Source: Sneathiella sp. HT1-7 (lineage in GTDB: Bacteria; Pseudomonadota; Alphaproteobacteria; Sneathiellales; Sneathiellaceae). From it: 64,000 nt of DNA. How positions within the stretch are numbered: position 1 is the first letter of the stretch; the number at the start of each line of letters is the position of its first letter. Positions 52,423 through 62,516 of this stretch are shown here, one piece after another. Under the pieces are notes generated by a model. The model did not search any database. It saw nothing but the letters and a program-made list of their open reading frames with translations, and had not been told where the DNA came from. The position numbers were made by a program, and so were the translations under genes. The stretch is taken from the NCBI RefSeq assembly GCF_020731145.1, contig NZ_JAJFZN010000001.1:62001-126000 (forward strand). Direction: 5' to 3'.

Positions 52423-53064
52423 ATGGCTTGGACAAGAGAACAAATGGCGCAGCGCGCCGCCCAGGAACTTGAAGACGGCTTCTATGTCAATCTCGGCATC
52501 GGCATTCCGACACTGGTATCCAATTACATTCCTGAGGGCATGGAAATCCAGCTCCAGAGCGAAAACGGCATGCTCGGAATGGGCCCCTTCCCCTATGAGG
52601 GAGAGGAAGACGCAGATCTGATCAATGCGGGCAAGCAGACGGTAACGGAACTGCCGACCACCAGTTATTTTTCAAACGCTGACAGCTTCGCAATGATCCG
52701 CGGCGGACATATCAACCTTTCCATCCTCGGCGCGATGCAAGTTGCCCAAAACGGTGATCTCGCCAACTGGATGATCCCGGGCAAGATGGTCAAGGGCATG
52801 GGAGGCGCGATGGATTTGGTTGCTGGCGTGAAGAAAGTGATCGTGGTTATGGAACACACAGCGAAAGGTGAACCAAAGCTTCTTAAAACCTGTAATCTTC
52901 CATTAACCGGTAAAGGTGTCGTTGACATGATCATTACAGATATGGCGGTTTTCAAGTTTGAAAAAGGCGGCGAAACCGTCATGAAACTGGTACAGCTTGC
53001 CGACGGTGTAACGCTTGATGAGGTTCAGGCCGCGACCGAGGCTGAATTCGACGTCGCCCTTTAG
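52423..53064 (+). CDS. scoB: 3-oxoacid CoA-transferase subunit B
   Basis: The 213-residue beta subunit carries the catalytic glutamate in [12 protein letters not shown], plus [17 protein letters not shown] and [19 protein letters not shown]. It forms the active enzyme with ScoA. A stable hairpin (53050-53073: GACG-CGCCC pairing with GGGCG-CGTC) spans its stop codon and reaches the stop of the convergent exporter gene. It lacks a T-run in either direction, so its role as a terminator is uncertain. Confidence 0.95.
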   Translation: MAWTREQMAQRAAQELEDGFYVNLGIGIPTLVSNYIPEGMEIQLQSENGMLGMGPFPYEGEEDADLINAGKQTVTELPTTSYFSNADSFAMIRGGHINLSILGAMQVAQNGDLANWMIPGKMVKGMGGAMDLVAGVKKVIVVMEHTAKGEPKLLKTCNLPLTGKGVVDMIITDMAVFKFEKGGETVMKLVQLADGVTLDEVQAATEAEFDVAL

Positions 53065-53071
53065 GGCGGCG

Positions 53072-53995
53072 TCAACTCTCCAGTACGGCAGGTTTTTTCT
53101 TGCCGAGTCCGGCCTCACGACGCACGATATAAAGGCTGGAAGCAACGATGATGCACGCACCAATAAGCATGGCGAGCGTCGGAACTTCGGCGAAGATAAA
53201 AAAGCCCAGAAAGCCAGAAAATATAAGCCGGGTATAATCGAACGGTGCGACGGCGGTCGCCTCCCCAACCGAAAAGGCACGGATTGCGCAGAAATTTGCA
53301 CCCGAGCCAAAACAGGCTAGCAAGACCAGTATCGCGATATCCTCAAAACTCGGCTGTATCCAGACGAACATCGCCGGAACCGCAGAGATGATTGACGCGA
53401 AGAGACCGAAGTAGAACATCATCGTCGGCGGTGCTTCAGTTGCACTCAATTTTTTCAAGAATACGGATACCATTGCGACCATCAACGCGCCGAACAGGGC
53501 AACCAAGGAAGCAAATTCAAATTCACCCTGTGACTGAACCATCACCAACACTCCGATGAACCCAACGGCCGTCGCCGTCCAGCGCCGCCAACGTATCATT
53601 TCGCCGAGGAACAAAACCGCCAGCAGGATCAGGAAAAGTGGACGGGTAAAGGTGAGCGCAACGGCATCGGCGAGCGGCAGTTGTGTAATCGCATAAAAAA
53701 TGGAAAGCATGCCGAGAATCCCGACAACCGCCCGGGCAATATGGAGTCTCAGGACCTTTGTTTTAAGGCCGGAGATTCCACGACGGAGCGCAAAGGGAAG
53801 GATAACGATGAACCCAAACAGGGCGCGTAGAAAGGCAATCTGGAAACTGTCCATTCCCTCGCCAAGAAACTTTATTCCGACTCCCATGCAGGAAAAGAAA
53901 AAACCACCCAGCAACATCCAGAGCGCGCCTTGTCCGTTTGCAGGAATTCGGGAAAAAATGGTATGTGCAGAACTGCCTGGGCGGAAGGGCATCAT
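53072..53995 (-). CDS. DMT superfamily (EamA) exporter, second of a tandem pair
   Basis: The 307-residue protein has ten membrane helices in two EamA repeats, for example FYAITQLPLADAVALTFTRP and FSVGEATAVAPFDYTRLIFSG. Such exporters carry amino acids, nucleobases or other metabolites; the substrate is unknown. It overlaps the upstream homologue by four bases (ATGA at 53992-53995) and is translated together with it. The two share the LPLADAVAL and FDxxRLIFS segments and look like paralogues from a duplication. Confidence 0.93.
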   Translation of the reverse strand: MMPFRPGSSAHTIFSRIPANGQGALWMLLGGFFFSCMGVGIKFLGEGMDSFQIAFLRALFGFIVILPFALRRGISGLKTKVLRLHIARAVVGILGMLSIFYAITQLPLADAVALTFTRPLFLILLAVLFLGEMIRWRRWTATAVGFIGVLVMVQSQGEFEFASLVALFGALMVAMVSVFLKKLSATEAPPTMMFYFGLFASIISAVPAMFVWIQPSFEDIAILVLLACFGSGANFCAIRAFSVGEATAVAPFDYTRLIFSGFLGFFIFAEVPTLAMLIGACIIVASSLYIVRREAGLGKKKPAVLES

Positions 53996-54948
53996 TTTGC
54001 CGGCCCGGAACGGTTCTCTGCCTTTGTTTGTGCCAGTATTTCTTTTTTAAGTGCGCTGCTCACCCGGGTTTCCCGAATGGCAATGTAAATTGAAGAGGCA
54101 AAAATTATCGCCGCGCCAATATACGTAAAGAGATCCGGCTCCTGCAGAAAAAAAATGAAACCGATTAACGCCGAGAATATGAGGCGGAAGAAATCAAACG
54201 GCATAACAATCGACACATCAGCGAGCGTGTAGGCTTTTGTAAAAGACAGATGACCGATTGTTGCCAGCAGTCCAATTATCAATATGGCAATCAGTTGCTC
54301 CAATGTTGGAGTTTGCCAAACAAAAATAGCCGGAATTAAAGACATCGGGATAATCAATATCTGGTTCAAGGCGACCATTGCCGCTGTATTTTCCGTTCGC
54401 GACAAAAGCTTCACCATCGTCATCGATCCAGCCATGGTTAGCGCAGAAAAAATGGCGGAATAGGATCCGATGCTTAGTTCGGCCAGCCCGGGCCGAAGAA
54501 TAATCATCGCCCCGATAAATCCGACAATCATAGCGGCACCACGACGAATACCCACAACCTCGCGCAAGACGACAATCGCCAATATTGTGCCGAAGATTGG
54601 AGCCGTAAAATTCAGGGCAACCGCGTCAGCGAGCGGCAAAACACTTACCGCGTAGAACCAACTCAGCATGGACGCGAAACCGAATAAGCTCCGTAATCCA
54701 AAGGCACCAATGCGTGCCGTTTTTAAGACACCGAATCCTGCCTGAAAAAACCAGGGCAGGAAAAAGAGAATGCCCGCCACATTCCGTAGGAAAACTACTT
54801 GGAAAATTGGCATTCCACTATCAGACACATAACGGATAATTCCACCCATCATGGAGAAAAGAAGGCAAGCGATTATCATCAGGCTCACCGCCTGCAAAAT
54901 CGGAGAGAGTTTAAGAAAGGGTCTAATCAGGACACGTAAAAATACCAT
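53992..54948 (-). CDS. DMT superfamily (EamA) exporter, first of a tandem pair
   Basis: The ATG at 54948 gives 318 residues; the frame opens at 54999 but the chosen start avoids an unlikely N-terminus. It has ten membrane helices in two EamA repeats, with FYAVSVLPLADAVALNFTAP and LADVSIVMPFDFFRLIFSAL closely matching the following gene. Either two exporters of related specificity or a heterodimer would fit the coupling. The ligand is unknown. Confidence 0.92.
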   Translation of the reverse strand: MVFLRVLIRPFLKLSPILQAVSLMIIACLLFSMMGGIIRYVSDSGMPIFQVVFLRNVAGILFFLPWFFQAGFGVLKTARIGAFGLRSLFGFASMLSWFYAVSVLPLADAVALNFTAPIFGTILAIVVLREVVGIRRGAAMIVGFIGAMIILRPGLAELSIGSYSAIFSALTMAGSMTMVKLLSRTENTAAMVALNQILIIPMSLIPAIFVWQTPTLEQLIAILIIGLLATIGHLSFTKAYTLADVSIVMPFDFFRLIFSALIGFIFFLQEPDLFTYIGAAIIFASSIYIAIRETRVSSALKKEILAQTKAENRSGPAK

Positions 54949-55024
54949 TCTCACCAGAATAAATCGGCAGCCATAAAAGGCAAAGCACAAATAACGCAAT
55001 ACAGCTGTGCGTTTTAAGCGCCCT

Positions 55025-56269
55025 CTAATCGCGCCTCGACTTGAGCCATAGAAGATTAAGCCCCTGTAACATTTTATACGTGGGGGCGTAGCGCGCCCGA
55101 AAATTGGGCCAGGTCATAGAAATATCGGCCTGAATGTCCCGAAGACTTTTCCGACCATCAATTTGAAGGACAAATTCTGCGGCACCCTCTGGTACGTCAA
55201 ACGTCATCGGTTCCGCATCAAAATGCGCCGTAAGGGTGGATCGCATGGCAAGGGTCCGGGAGAGTGCCTCGGCATTGTCATCCTTCAGGAAGGGTATCAT
55301 TTCAGGATCGAACTTTGCTGGTCCGGCAGCGTCTCCCCCCGTTTTCCTGATGTAGAAAGTATGTGTCTTGATTGTTCCGGAGAGATTCTCAGCCAGTGCG
55401 GCGCGCACCCCATCATCTAGTTTACGAGCCCGCTTTCGAAGCTCGGTATCCTTGAGGTATGTCTCCGGCTCATAGCGTATCGGTTCGATAAAACTTACGA
55501 GATCCAAACCAGCGCCGCCTATAAGTTCCAGAACTTCAGGCACCAGATAACTTCTGTCCCGTGGGTGCAGCAGCAAATCATAGAGCGCAGCATCCTCTCC
55601 CAACTTGTGATCACCGAGCACCTTGTTCTTGTTGAGCCAATTGCCAGACGGAAGATCAATTAGAAGACTTTTGGCGAGCTTTACCTGCCCGTTTACACTT
55701 TCATCCTCCGTCAGGACCCGAAGGGCATTCTGTATCGGATAAACACCTGTCCGCCCAAGCGTCGCGTAAACCATAAGTCCCATGCCTCCGTCATCTGCAA
55801 GGCTGGCTGCAAGCGCCGCAAGTCCTGTTTCGGGTTCTTCCAAATGATGGAGTACACCGCAACAATCGATATAATCAAACAGTGGAAGTTTCAGTGTGGG
55901 GAGATCTAGAAGAGAGCCGGTTATAAACTCAATATTCTCGAGGCCGCGCACTTTCGCCCGTGCCTCGGCCACTTTTCGGCTCGCCGTGGATAGATCGAGA
56001 TAGGTGACATGCCCCGCCTTTCCCCTGTCCGCCAGATGCTGCGCCAGCATAATAGCAGCATCGCCGGTTCCTCCACCCGCCACAAGCACGCGAAAAGACT
56101 GTGAAAAATCGCGTTTTCCGGCGAAAAGGTAATGATTAAGCTCATCAAGATGGCTCGGACTTCCTTCAATCAGCCGCGCCGCCTCGTCTTTCGGATCGCG
56201 AGGAGGATAGGGTAGCGCTTCATACTGACGTTTGACCGCCTTATCGCGCCTGCCCTTCCCCTTCGCCAT
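55025..56269 (-). CDS. Class I SAM-dependent methyltransferase with a C-terminal extension
   Basis: The 414-residue protein has a charged N-terminus, the SAM-binding site FRVLVAGGGTGDAAIMLAQH, and FDYIDCCGVLHHLEEP (motif IV region) in its first half. The second half includes a helical region and a C-terminal winged-helix-like segment, EFVLQIDGRKSLRDIQADIS, recalling PqqD-like or fused specificity domains. It is far longer than a minimal methyltransferase. The target is unknown. It begins 6 bp after the stop of a quinone oxidoreductase gene. Confidence 0.82.
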   Translation of the reverse strand: MAKGKGRRDKAVKRQYEALPYPPRDPKDEAARLIEGSPSHLDELNHYLFAGKRDFSQSFRVLVAGGGTGDAAIMLAQHLADRGKAGHVTYLDLSTASRKVAEARAKVRGLENIEFITGSLLDLPTLKLPLFDYIDCCGVLHHLEEPETGLAALAASLADDGGMGLMVYATLGRTGVYPIQNALRVLTEDESVNGQVKLAKSLLIDLPSGNWLNKNKVLGDHKLGEDAALYDLLLHPRDRSYLVPEVLELIGGAGLDLVSFIEPIRYEPETYLKDTELRKRARKLDDGVRAALAENLSGTIKTHTFYIRKTGGDAAGPAKFDPEMIPFLKDDNAEALSRTLAMRSTLTAHFDAEPMTFDVPEGAAEFVLQIDGRKSLRDIQADISMTWPNFRARYAPTYKMLQGLNLLWLKSRRD

Positions 56270-56275
56270 AAAAGA

Positions 56276-57256
56276 TCAATCCTTAACGGTGATGATGACC
56301 TTGCCAGTGGTCTTGCGTGAAAGCAGTGCTTTCATAGCATCTGCCCCCTGCTCCAACGGGAAATGCATGGAAACATGTGGTTTGATCTTGCCGCTTTCCA
56401 CCATGTCCAACATCGCCTGGAAGTTTGCACGGTTCTGCTCCGGATACCGGCGAGCGAACTCGCCCCAGAAGACACCCACTACCGAACAGCCTTTAAGCAG
56501 AGCGAGGTTGGTTTTAAGCTCCGCAATCCGACCAGAGGCAAATCCGATTACGAGTAAACGACCGTTCCAATTGATGCAACGCATGGACTGGTCAAACGCG
56601 TCGCCGCCAACCGGGTCATAAATTACGTCAGCACCTTTTCCGTCCGTCAGTTCCTTGACGCGGTCACGAATGCTTTCCGTTGAATAGTTGATGACATGCT
56701 CCGCGCCATACTGCTTGACTATATCCATCTTTTCATCGGAACCGACCGTGCCAATCACCGTCGCGCCGAGCGCCTTGCCAAGTTCAACCGCATTTAGTCC
56801 TACGCCTCCGGCTGCACCATGGACCAGCAGGACCTCGCCCGGCTTCAAATCACCCCGGTCGACGAGCGCGTGATAAGTCGTGCCATAAGTGACCGGGAAG
56901 CCAGCGGCTTCATCAAAAGGCATATTGTCGGGAATTTTGTAGGTCCCATTTTCCGGCGCCAACACATATTCCGCAAAGCCGCCCACTCCATGATTAGCCA
57001 TAACCCGATCGCCAACGGCAACCTTTGTGACGCCTTCACCGATTTCCGTTACGATGCCGGATGATTCCATGCCGGGAGAGAAGGGGAAGGGCGGCTTGAC
57101 TTGATATTTGCCCGCAATCATCAGGGTGTCGGGGAAATTCAGACCGACGGAATGCACCTCTATCTTGACCATTCCTTTTTTAACTTCCGGTTCTGGTACA
57201 TCCTCCATTACCAGAATATCCGGATCCCCAAATTCCTTGCAAACAAGAGCTTTCAT
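56276..57256 (-). CDS. Zinc-independent NADPH:quinone oxidoreductase (MDR family)
   Basis: The 326-residue protein has the GroES-like N-domain with KIEVHSVGLNFPDTLMIAGK and PFPFSPGMESSGIVTEIGEG, then the NADPH-binding VHGAAGGVGLNAVELGKALG. The zinc cysteines of alcohol dehydrogenases are absent, as in quinone oxidoreductases. It reduces quinones or alkenals with NADPH. AGGAAA precedes its ATG. It is first in a unit with the methyltransferase, 6 bp downstream. Confidence 0.92.
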   Translation of the reverse strand: MKALVCKEFGDPDILVMEDVPEPEVKKGMVKIEVHSVGLNFPDTLMIAGKYQVKPPFPFSPGMESSGIVTEIGEGVTKVAVGDRVMANHGVGGFAEYVLAPENGTYKIPDNMPFDEAAGFPVTYGTTYHALVDRGDLKPGEVLLVHGAAGGVGLNAVELGKALGATVIGTVGSDEKMDIVKQYGAEHVINYSTESIRDRVKELTDGKGADVIYDPVGGDAFDQSMRCINWNGRLLVIGFASGRIAELKTNLALLKGCSVVGVFWGEFARRYPEQNRANFQAMLDMVESGKIKPHVSMHFPLEQGADAMKALLSRKTTGKVIITVKD

Positions 57257-57342
57257 GATTTTTTCCTAAATGTCATTTTTGTTGTTATTGCGATTGGGAA
57301 ACTTACCCTTCAACAAAAGCTGAGGTCAATCTCCGAGATTTT

Positions 57343-58371
57343 CTAGCCTTCCAGATCGGCCCTGATCTCGCCGACTGTCAGATCATTCCGGTTGCGCAGA
57401 ATGGGGCGAACGAACGGATCAATTGCCCGATGAATGTCATCATCAAGAACCCCGAGTTCGTCAAGAATTGCACCAAGCGCAACCTCCACCGCTCTCGTCG
57501 TTCCATCGGCGGCTTTGATTGCGATGCCAATGCCGTCCTCCGGTAGGGCCGCGAGATAGACGCCTTCCGCACCTACCTTAGCAATAACCCGGCCCTTTGC
57601 CGCGCCGTTAATTGCGGTGCAGAGCCTGTCAGATCCCGCAATCATTTCGGGATATTTCGCAATTGACTTCTGTAAACGGGCACAGGCGGCAGCCCGATCC
57701 GCACTGAGCTTGGACGGATCGGCAAATCTTGCGAATGCAAGCGCAGCCTGCTGCAGTGGAATACCGATCGTGGGAATGGAACAACCGTCAATCCCGATCG
57801 GCGCTTTCGATAGATCTAGATCAGTGAACTCTTCCAGCACGGCGACGATGCGCCGCTGCACCGGATGTTCTCGATTGATGTAGCCTTTTACCTGGTCTTT
57901 CAAATGCACAGCCGTACACAGGAAGCCTGAATGTTTGCCCGAACAGTTATTATGCGCGGGCGATGGTTCCTGGCCCGCGGCGGCAAGTGCCCGCGCCGCC
58001 GGATCATATGTCGGCCAATGCGTGCCGCATTCCAGGTCCTCAATTCCGAGGCCGAGCCGTTCGAGCCAGCCAGTCACCGCCTCGACATGTATAGGTTCCC
58101 CCGTGTGAGAGGCGCAGGCAAGCGAAAGCTCTTTTTCACTTACGTTGAATGCATCCGCTGCCCCGCTTTCAACCAGTGGCAACGCCTGCAGGGGCTTGAT
58201 TGCAGAGCGGAGATAGACCGGACTGTCAACTTTTCCCCAGCATCTCACCATCTTACTCGCCGAATCGCATACGGCAGCAGAGACAAGATGACGGCTCTCC
58301 ACCATCGACCCGCGTGTCACCGACACGGTAAAAGGAAGACTTGCAGAATTATCAGAGGAATGGTTATTCAT
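57343..58371 (-). CDS. ansA: L-asparaginase, Rhizobium etli (class 3) type
   Basis: The ATG at 58371 gives 342 residues. It matches the class 3 asparaginases of the Rhizobium etli AnsA group: VESRHLVSAAVCD, VYLRSAIKPLQALPLVESG, LACASHTGEPIHVEAVTGWL and NNCSGKHSGFLCTA with the Ser-Lys pair. It hydrolyses asparagine to aspartate and ammonia and is unrelated in fold to the E. coli enzymes. No permease is next to it. Confidence 0.93.
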   Translation of the reverse strand: MNNHSSDNSASLPFTVSVTRGSMVESRHLVSAAVCDSASKMVRCWGKVDSPVYLRSAIKPLQALPLVESGAADAFNVSEKELSLACASHTGEPIHVEAVTGWLERLGLGIEDLECGTHWPTYDPAARALAAAGQEPSPAHNNCSGKHSGFLCTAVHLKDQVKGYINREHPVQRRIVAVLEEFTDLDLSKAPIGIDGCSIPTIGIPLQQAALAFARFADPSKLSADRAAACARLQKSIAKYPEMIAGSDRLCTAINGAAKGRVIAKVGAEGVYLAALPEDGIGIAIKAADGTTRAVEVALGAILDELGVLDDDIHRAIDPFVRPILRNRNDLTVGEIRADLEG

Positions 58372-58439
58372 ATTCTGGCCCAAAGTGGTTTTGTAGTTCG
58401 GGGTTTTTATCAGGAAACCGGTCAGGAGAGTAGATAATT

Positions 58440-58979
58440 ATGGCAATTTCCCGGGGATATTTTGGTATCGGGGTAGAGGGGATTAGCAAGCCGATGAATG
58501 CAGGCAACCTTTTCCGCACTGCCCATGCTTTCGGTGCGAGCTTTGTTTTTACTCTCGGTGCTGAATATTCCGTTCGCAAGGCCCGCTCGGACACCTCCGT
58601 CGCGCCAAAGAACATCCCGTGGTATGATTTTGGAAATCTCGATGAAATGCAACTGCCCAAGGGATGCAAGATTGTCGGAGTGGAACTACTCGACGAGGCA
58701 ACAGAACTCCCGAGTTTTTTCCATCCTATCAGCGCCGCCTATGTTCTGGGACGCGAGCGCGGCTCCCTTTCGCCAGCTATGCAGGAAAAATGCGACTACT
58801 TTATCAAAATTCCGACAAATTTCTGTCTGAATGTTGCAACCGCTGGGGCAATTGTTATGTATGACAGAATAGTCACCCATGGACGATTTGCCCAGCGACC
58901 AACCGGTGAGCTTGGAAAGCCGGTACCCCTAGAAACGCATATCCAGGGGGCGCCGATCAAGCGGCGCGAAACGGATTGA
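58440..58979 (+). CDS. SPOUT-family (TrmH-like) RNA methyltransferase
   Basis: The 179-residue protein is a stand-alone SpoU/TrmH catalytic domain: VEGISKPMNAGNLFRTAHAF (motif 1), AAYVLGRERGSLSP (motif 2) and NFCLNVATAGAIVMYDRIV (motif 3, knot). It 2'-O-methylates a ribose in tRNA or rRNA; the site is not evident because there is no N-terminal RNA-binding extension. A purine-rich AGGAGAG precedes the start. It is divergent from the asparaginase. Confidence 0.9.
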   Translation: MAISRGYFGIGVEGISKPMNAGNLFRTAHAFGASFVFTLGAEYSVRKARSDTSVAPKNIPWYDFGNLDEMQLPKGCKIVGVELLDEATELPSFFHPISAAYVLGRERGSLSPAMQEKCDYFIKIPTNFCLNVATAGAIVMYDRIVTHGRFAQRPTGELGKPVPLETHIQGAPIKRRETD

Positions 58980-59082
58980 TGTTAGACATGCAATTGAACA
59001 GGTTGAGTGGATGTTCCAGTTTGAAGAAAAATTGAAGATGCCGAGGGTAGAAAAATCTACGTCAGGCCGCTATTCTTTCGCC

Positions 59083-59601
59083 ATGTATAGATTATCAGCA
59101 AGTTTTCTACTGACCCTAACCCTTCTTCTGTCCCTGCCGGGGACAGTTGCCGCGCAACAGGCAGAGCCCCGTGTTCTTGGCACTTTTACTGATTGGCTTG
59201 CCTATAGTTGGATCGAGAATGACAACAAGGTTTGCTACATGCTTTCTCGGCCGCTTAAATCAACTCCGAAAGGAGTAAAACGTGGTGACATTTATTTAAT
59301 GGTAGCCTATCGGCCAAGCTCAAAGTCCAAGGAAGAAGTCAGCCACGTTGCCGGTTACCCGTTTAAAGATAAATCAACAGTTGAGGCTTTGATCGGTAGC
59401 AACAGGTTTCTGCTCGCGACAAATAACGAGGTTGCCTGGGTTCCGGAGGGCGGCAGTGACGAAAAGTTGATCAGCGCGATGCGTGGCGGATCGAAGATGA
59501 TCGTTAAGGGAACATCAACGCGTGGGACGCTAACTGTCGATACATATTCACTCCAAGGCTTCACCGCCGCTTACAAGCAGATTAGAAAAAGCTGTACTTG
59601 A
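59083..59601 (+). CDS. IalB-like secreted protein
   Basis: Starting at the ATG at 59083 gives 172 residues with a clear signal peptide (MYRLSASFLLTLTLLLSLPG, cleavage near VAAQQAE). The mature part matches the invasion-associated locus B family: FTDWLAYSWIENDNKVCYML, YLMVAYRPS and GTLTVDTYSLQGFTAAYKQI, with two cysteines at the ends of the domain. IalB proteins are outer-membrane or periplasmic and widespread in non-pathogenic alphaproteobacteria. Earlier ATGs at 59011 and 59038 would add residues before the signal; no start has a strong ribosome site. Confidence 0.85.
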   Translation: MYRLSASFLLTLTLLLSLPGTVAAQQAEPRVLGTFTDWLAYSWIENDNKVCYMLSRPLKSTPKGVKRGDIYLMVAYRPSSKSKEEVSHVAGYPFKDKSTVEALIGSNRFLLATNNEVAWVPEGGSDEKLISAMRGGSKMIVKGTSTRGTLTVDTYSLQGFTAAYKQIRKSCT

Positions 59602-59640
59602 TCGACCTGACAAGAGTATAAGCCGCTTTTTTAAGATATA

Positions 59641-60816
59641 GTGGAAACCATGGATCATTTGATTCCCGATGTGGCCGCCGTTGACCGGCAACCGGAACTA
59701 CTCGCCATCCGTCAAAGCCTGATAGGGCTCGACCGGAGCGAAATAGCGGGTGCGCTGGCTGAGGCGGGACTGGATGAGAAAACCTCCCGGATGCGGGCGC
59801 GCCAGCTGTTCCACTGGCTTTACTACCGCGGTGCCAGCACTTTCGAGGACATGACCTCGATCTCGAAAGACATGCGCGGTTGGCTACCTGAAAAATTTAC
59901 AGCGGAACGGCCGGAAATTACGTCCCTTCAGGAATCGACTGACGGCACGCGTAAGTGGCTGGTGAAATTTCCGGATGGCCAGGAAGTAGAATCGGTACAT
60001 ATCCCGGAAGAGGATCGCGGTGCGCTTTGCGTATCAAGTCAGGTCGGCTGTACCCTCACTTGCAGTTTCTGTCATACAGGCACCATGAAGCTTGTGCGAA
60101 ACCTGACTGCAGGCGAGATTATCTCCCAGATGCTCGTCGCGCGTGACACGATCAACGAATGGCCAAGCCCGAAGGGCGAACGTATGATCTCCAACATCGT
60201 TATGATGGGTATGGGCGAGCCGCTTCTGAACTACGATAACGTCGCCAAGGCGCTCAAAATCATCATGGATGGTGAGGGTATTTCGCTTTCCAAGCGGCGG
60301 ATCACTCTTTCGACATCCGGCGTCGTTCCAAAAATCCACCAATGCGGCGAAGAGCTTGGCGTCAATCTCGCCATATCACTTCATGCGGTTAACAATGAGG
60401 TGCGCGACATTCTGGTGCCGATCAACAAGCGCTATCCAATCAAGGAACTATTGCAGGCCTGCAAAGAATATCCGGGCAGCAACAATGCGCGCCGGATCAC
60501 ATTCGAATATGTCATGCTGGACGGCATCAATGACAGCCCGGCTGACGCGCGGGAGCTCGTTCGGTTGCTGAAAGACATTCCCGCGAAGGTCAATCTGATC
60601 CCGTTCAACCCTTGGCCCGGTTCGCGATATGAATGCTCCAGTAATAATGCGATGCATCGTTTTGCGAAAATCGTCAATGACGCGGGTTACTCTTCCCCCA
60701 TTCGCGTACCGCGCGGGCGCGATATCATGGCCGCCTGTGGCCAGCTTAAATCTGCAAGCAAGAAAGCCCCCGCGTCTGTGCGTCGCAAAGAATCTGGCGC
60801 TATTGCTAGCCTATAA
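59641..60816 (+). CDS. rlmN: Dual-specificity 23S rRNA/tRNA (adenine-C2) methyltransferase RlmN
   Basis: The 391-residue radical-SAM enzyme has the [11 protein letters not shown] motif (CxxxCxxC) for the 4Fe-4S cluster near residue 140, [14 protein letters not shown], and the C-terminal [12 protein letters not shown] with the methyl-carrying cysteine. It methylates A2503 of 23S rRNA and A37 of several tRNAs. The frame begins at a GTG (59641); an ATG at 59650 is an alternative. It overlaps the convergent GNAT gene by six bases. Confidence 0.96.
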   Translation: METMDHLIPDVAAVDRQPELLAIRQSLIGLDRSEIAGALAEAGLDEKTSRMRARQLFHWLYYRGASTFEDMTSISKDMRGWLPEKFTAERPEITSLQESTDGTRKWLVKFPDGQEVESVHIPEEDRGALCVSSQVGCTLTCSFCHTGTMKLVRNLTAGEIISQMLVARDTINEWPSPKGERMISNIVMMGMGEPLLNYDNVAKALKIIMDGEGISLSKRRITLSTSGVVPKIHQCGEELGVNLAISLHAVNNEVRDILVPINKRYPIKELLQACKEYPGSNNARRITFEYVMLDGINDSPADARELVRLLKDIPAKVNLIPFNPWPGSRYECSSNNAMHRFAKIVNDAGYSSPIRVPRGRDIMAACGQLKSASKKAPASVRRKESGAIASL

Positions 60817-61281
60817 CTCAAGCTGCATGGTGATGCTGGTAGGACGATCGTAGCCTTTATGAGCAGTTGTCCCAGTTTGGCGAAAGCCGCGTCGGTGGAA
60901 GAAATCATGCACTTCCTTAAGTTCAACACGTGACTGCAATTCAATCAGCTTTTTTCCTTCAATGCGAGAAAGGTTAATCGCTGCATTCACAAGCGCAAGA
61001 CCAATACCTGATTGCTGTGCCTTCGGGTCAACCGCAAGCTTACCAAGATACATCCTCTCGCCTATATCTTTCAGAAAACAACAGCCAATCAGCTTGCCTT
61101 CCTCTCGCGCTAAAAGAAGCGCTTCCTCCTCTGATTTTTGAATAATTGTGTCTTCATTTAAAAGGTGCAGAGAGGACGGTGGGTCAATGCGAGTTTCCAT
61201 ATAGGCGAATGCATCAAACAGGAGCGCAAGCAACTCCCGCCATTCGACAAAACCCACTTCCTTAACTGCAACCCTTACCAT
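60811..61281 (-). CDS. GNAT family N-acetyltransferase
   Basis: The 156-residue protein has the GNAT fold: [20 protein letters not shown] (strand 4), [20 protein letters not shown] with the Q-x-x-G-I-G acetyl-CoA pyrophosphate loop, and [20 protein letters not shown] near the end. Substrate is unknown. It lies 36 bp upstream of the benE stop region on the same strand and may be transcribed with benE. Confidence 0.88.
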   Translation of the reverse strand: MVRVAVKEVGFVEWRELLALLFDAFAYMETRIDPPSSLHLLNEDTIIQKSEEEALLLAREEGKLIGCCFLKDIGERMYLGKLAVDPKAQQSGIGLALVNAAINLSRIEGKKLIELQSRVELKEVHDFFHRRGFRQTGTTAHKGYDRPTSITMQLEL

Positions 61282-61317
61282 CGCTTAATCCCGTGCTTTC
61301 TCAATATTCGCAATAAT

Positions 61318-62490
61318 TTACACTTTTACACGTCCCGTAAAGTGCTTGCGAAAGAGGTAGGCGCACATACCAATAACAATTCCCCAAAAAGGCGCGCCGA
61401 TGGACAGGAGCGTCATACCCGATGCTGTAACGGCAAAGGTCAGGATCGCCGCATCGCGCTCTACCTCCTCCTTGAGAGCGGATTCAAGACTATTGGCGAT
61501 CGTAGACAGAAGGGCAAGCCCGGCAATCGCCATGACGAGCGCCGCCGGAAAGGCTATGAACAAAGCCGTAATCGCCGCGCCAAATAGCCCGGCAAGAATA
61601 TAGAAAACCGATGCCCAGAGCACAGCAGGATACCGCTTTTCCGGATCAGGATGCACATCAGGGCTCATACAAAGGGCCGCCGTGATTGCCGCAAGATTAA
61701 ACGCATACCCCCCGAATGGAGCCAGCAAAACACCTGTGAAACCTGACCAGCCGATCAGGGGAGATGCCGGCGCATCATAGCCATGCCCCCGGAGAACAGC
61801 GATGCCCGGCACATTCTGTGATGCCATTGTCACTATGAAAAGAGGAATCCCCACACCAATCAATGTGGAGATGTCAAAGCTCGGTACTACAAAGACTGGC
61901 AGCGTGAGGGAGAACTCTGCCTCGACCGGGGATATTTGGCCCCCAAAGAATGCAATCGCAACTCCGGTCAGAAGAGTGAGCGGGATAACGTATCGGGGCA
62001 TAAACTGCTTCGCAACGAGGAAAACGAAAACCATCGCACCAACCATGACAACATCTGCCTCCAGCGCGACAAACGCATCCAGACCAAACCGCAACAGGAC
62101 CGCTGCCAGCAAAGCTGAAGCGAGCGATTGCGGCACAAAAGCCATTATCTTCTGAAAAAGCCCAGTAACCCCGCAAAGCGTGAGCAGGACGGAACTGAAA
62201 AGAAACGCACCAATGGCGTCCCCCATCGGTATGCCGGGCAAACTGGTCGCAAGGAGTGCCGCGCCGGGCGTTGACCAGGCAATCAGGATTGGCTGGCGAT
62301 AAAAGAGGGTGAGTCCGATACTGCTGACGCCCATGCCAATCCCGACCGCCCAGAGCCAAGAACTGATCTGATCCGGTGTCGCGCCTGCCGCATTTGCCGC
62401 CTGAAAGACAATCGCCCCCGCACCGGCATAGCCGACCAGTACGGCGACAAAGCCTGCGGAAATGTAGCTCGGAGAGAAATAGCGGAGCAT
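61318..62490 (-). CDS. BenE family (benzoate/H+ symporter-like) transporter
   Basis: The 390-residue hydrophobic protein has the BenE hallmark segments SAGFVAVLVGYAGAGAIVFQ, LIAWSTPGAALLATSLPGI and APFGGYAFNLAAITAALCMS, with about 12 membrane helices. BenE was described as a benzoate:proton symporter; many homologues lack aromatic genes and their substrate is unknown, as here. It is divergent from an XRE/cupin regulator, and two palindromic operators lie between them. Confidence 0.93.
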   Translation of the reverse strand: MLRYFSPSYISAGFVAVLVGYAGAGAIVFQAANAAGATPDQISSWLWAVGIGMGVSSIGLTLFYRQPILIAWSTPGAALLATSLPGIPMGDAIGAFLFSSVLLTLCGVTGLFQKIMAFVPQSLASALLAAVLLRFGLDAFVALEADVVMVGAMVFVFLVAKQFMPRYVIPLTLLTGVAIAFFGGQISPVEAEFSLTLPVFVVPSFDISTLIGVGIPLFIVTMASQNVPGIAVLRGHGYDAPASPLIGWSGFTGVLLAPFGGYAFNLAAITAALCMSPDVHPDPEKRYPAVLWASVFYILAGLFGAAITALFIAFPAALVMAIAGLALLSTIANSLESALKEEVERDAAILTFAVTASGMTLLSIGAPFWGIVIGMCAYLFRKHFTGRVKV

Positions 62491-62516
62491 TTTGATCTAT
62501 ACCTTCCAACATAGTA

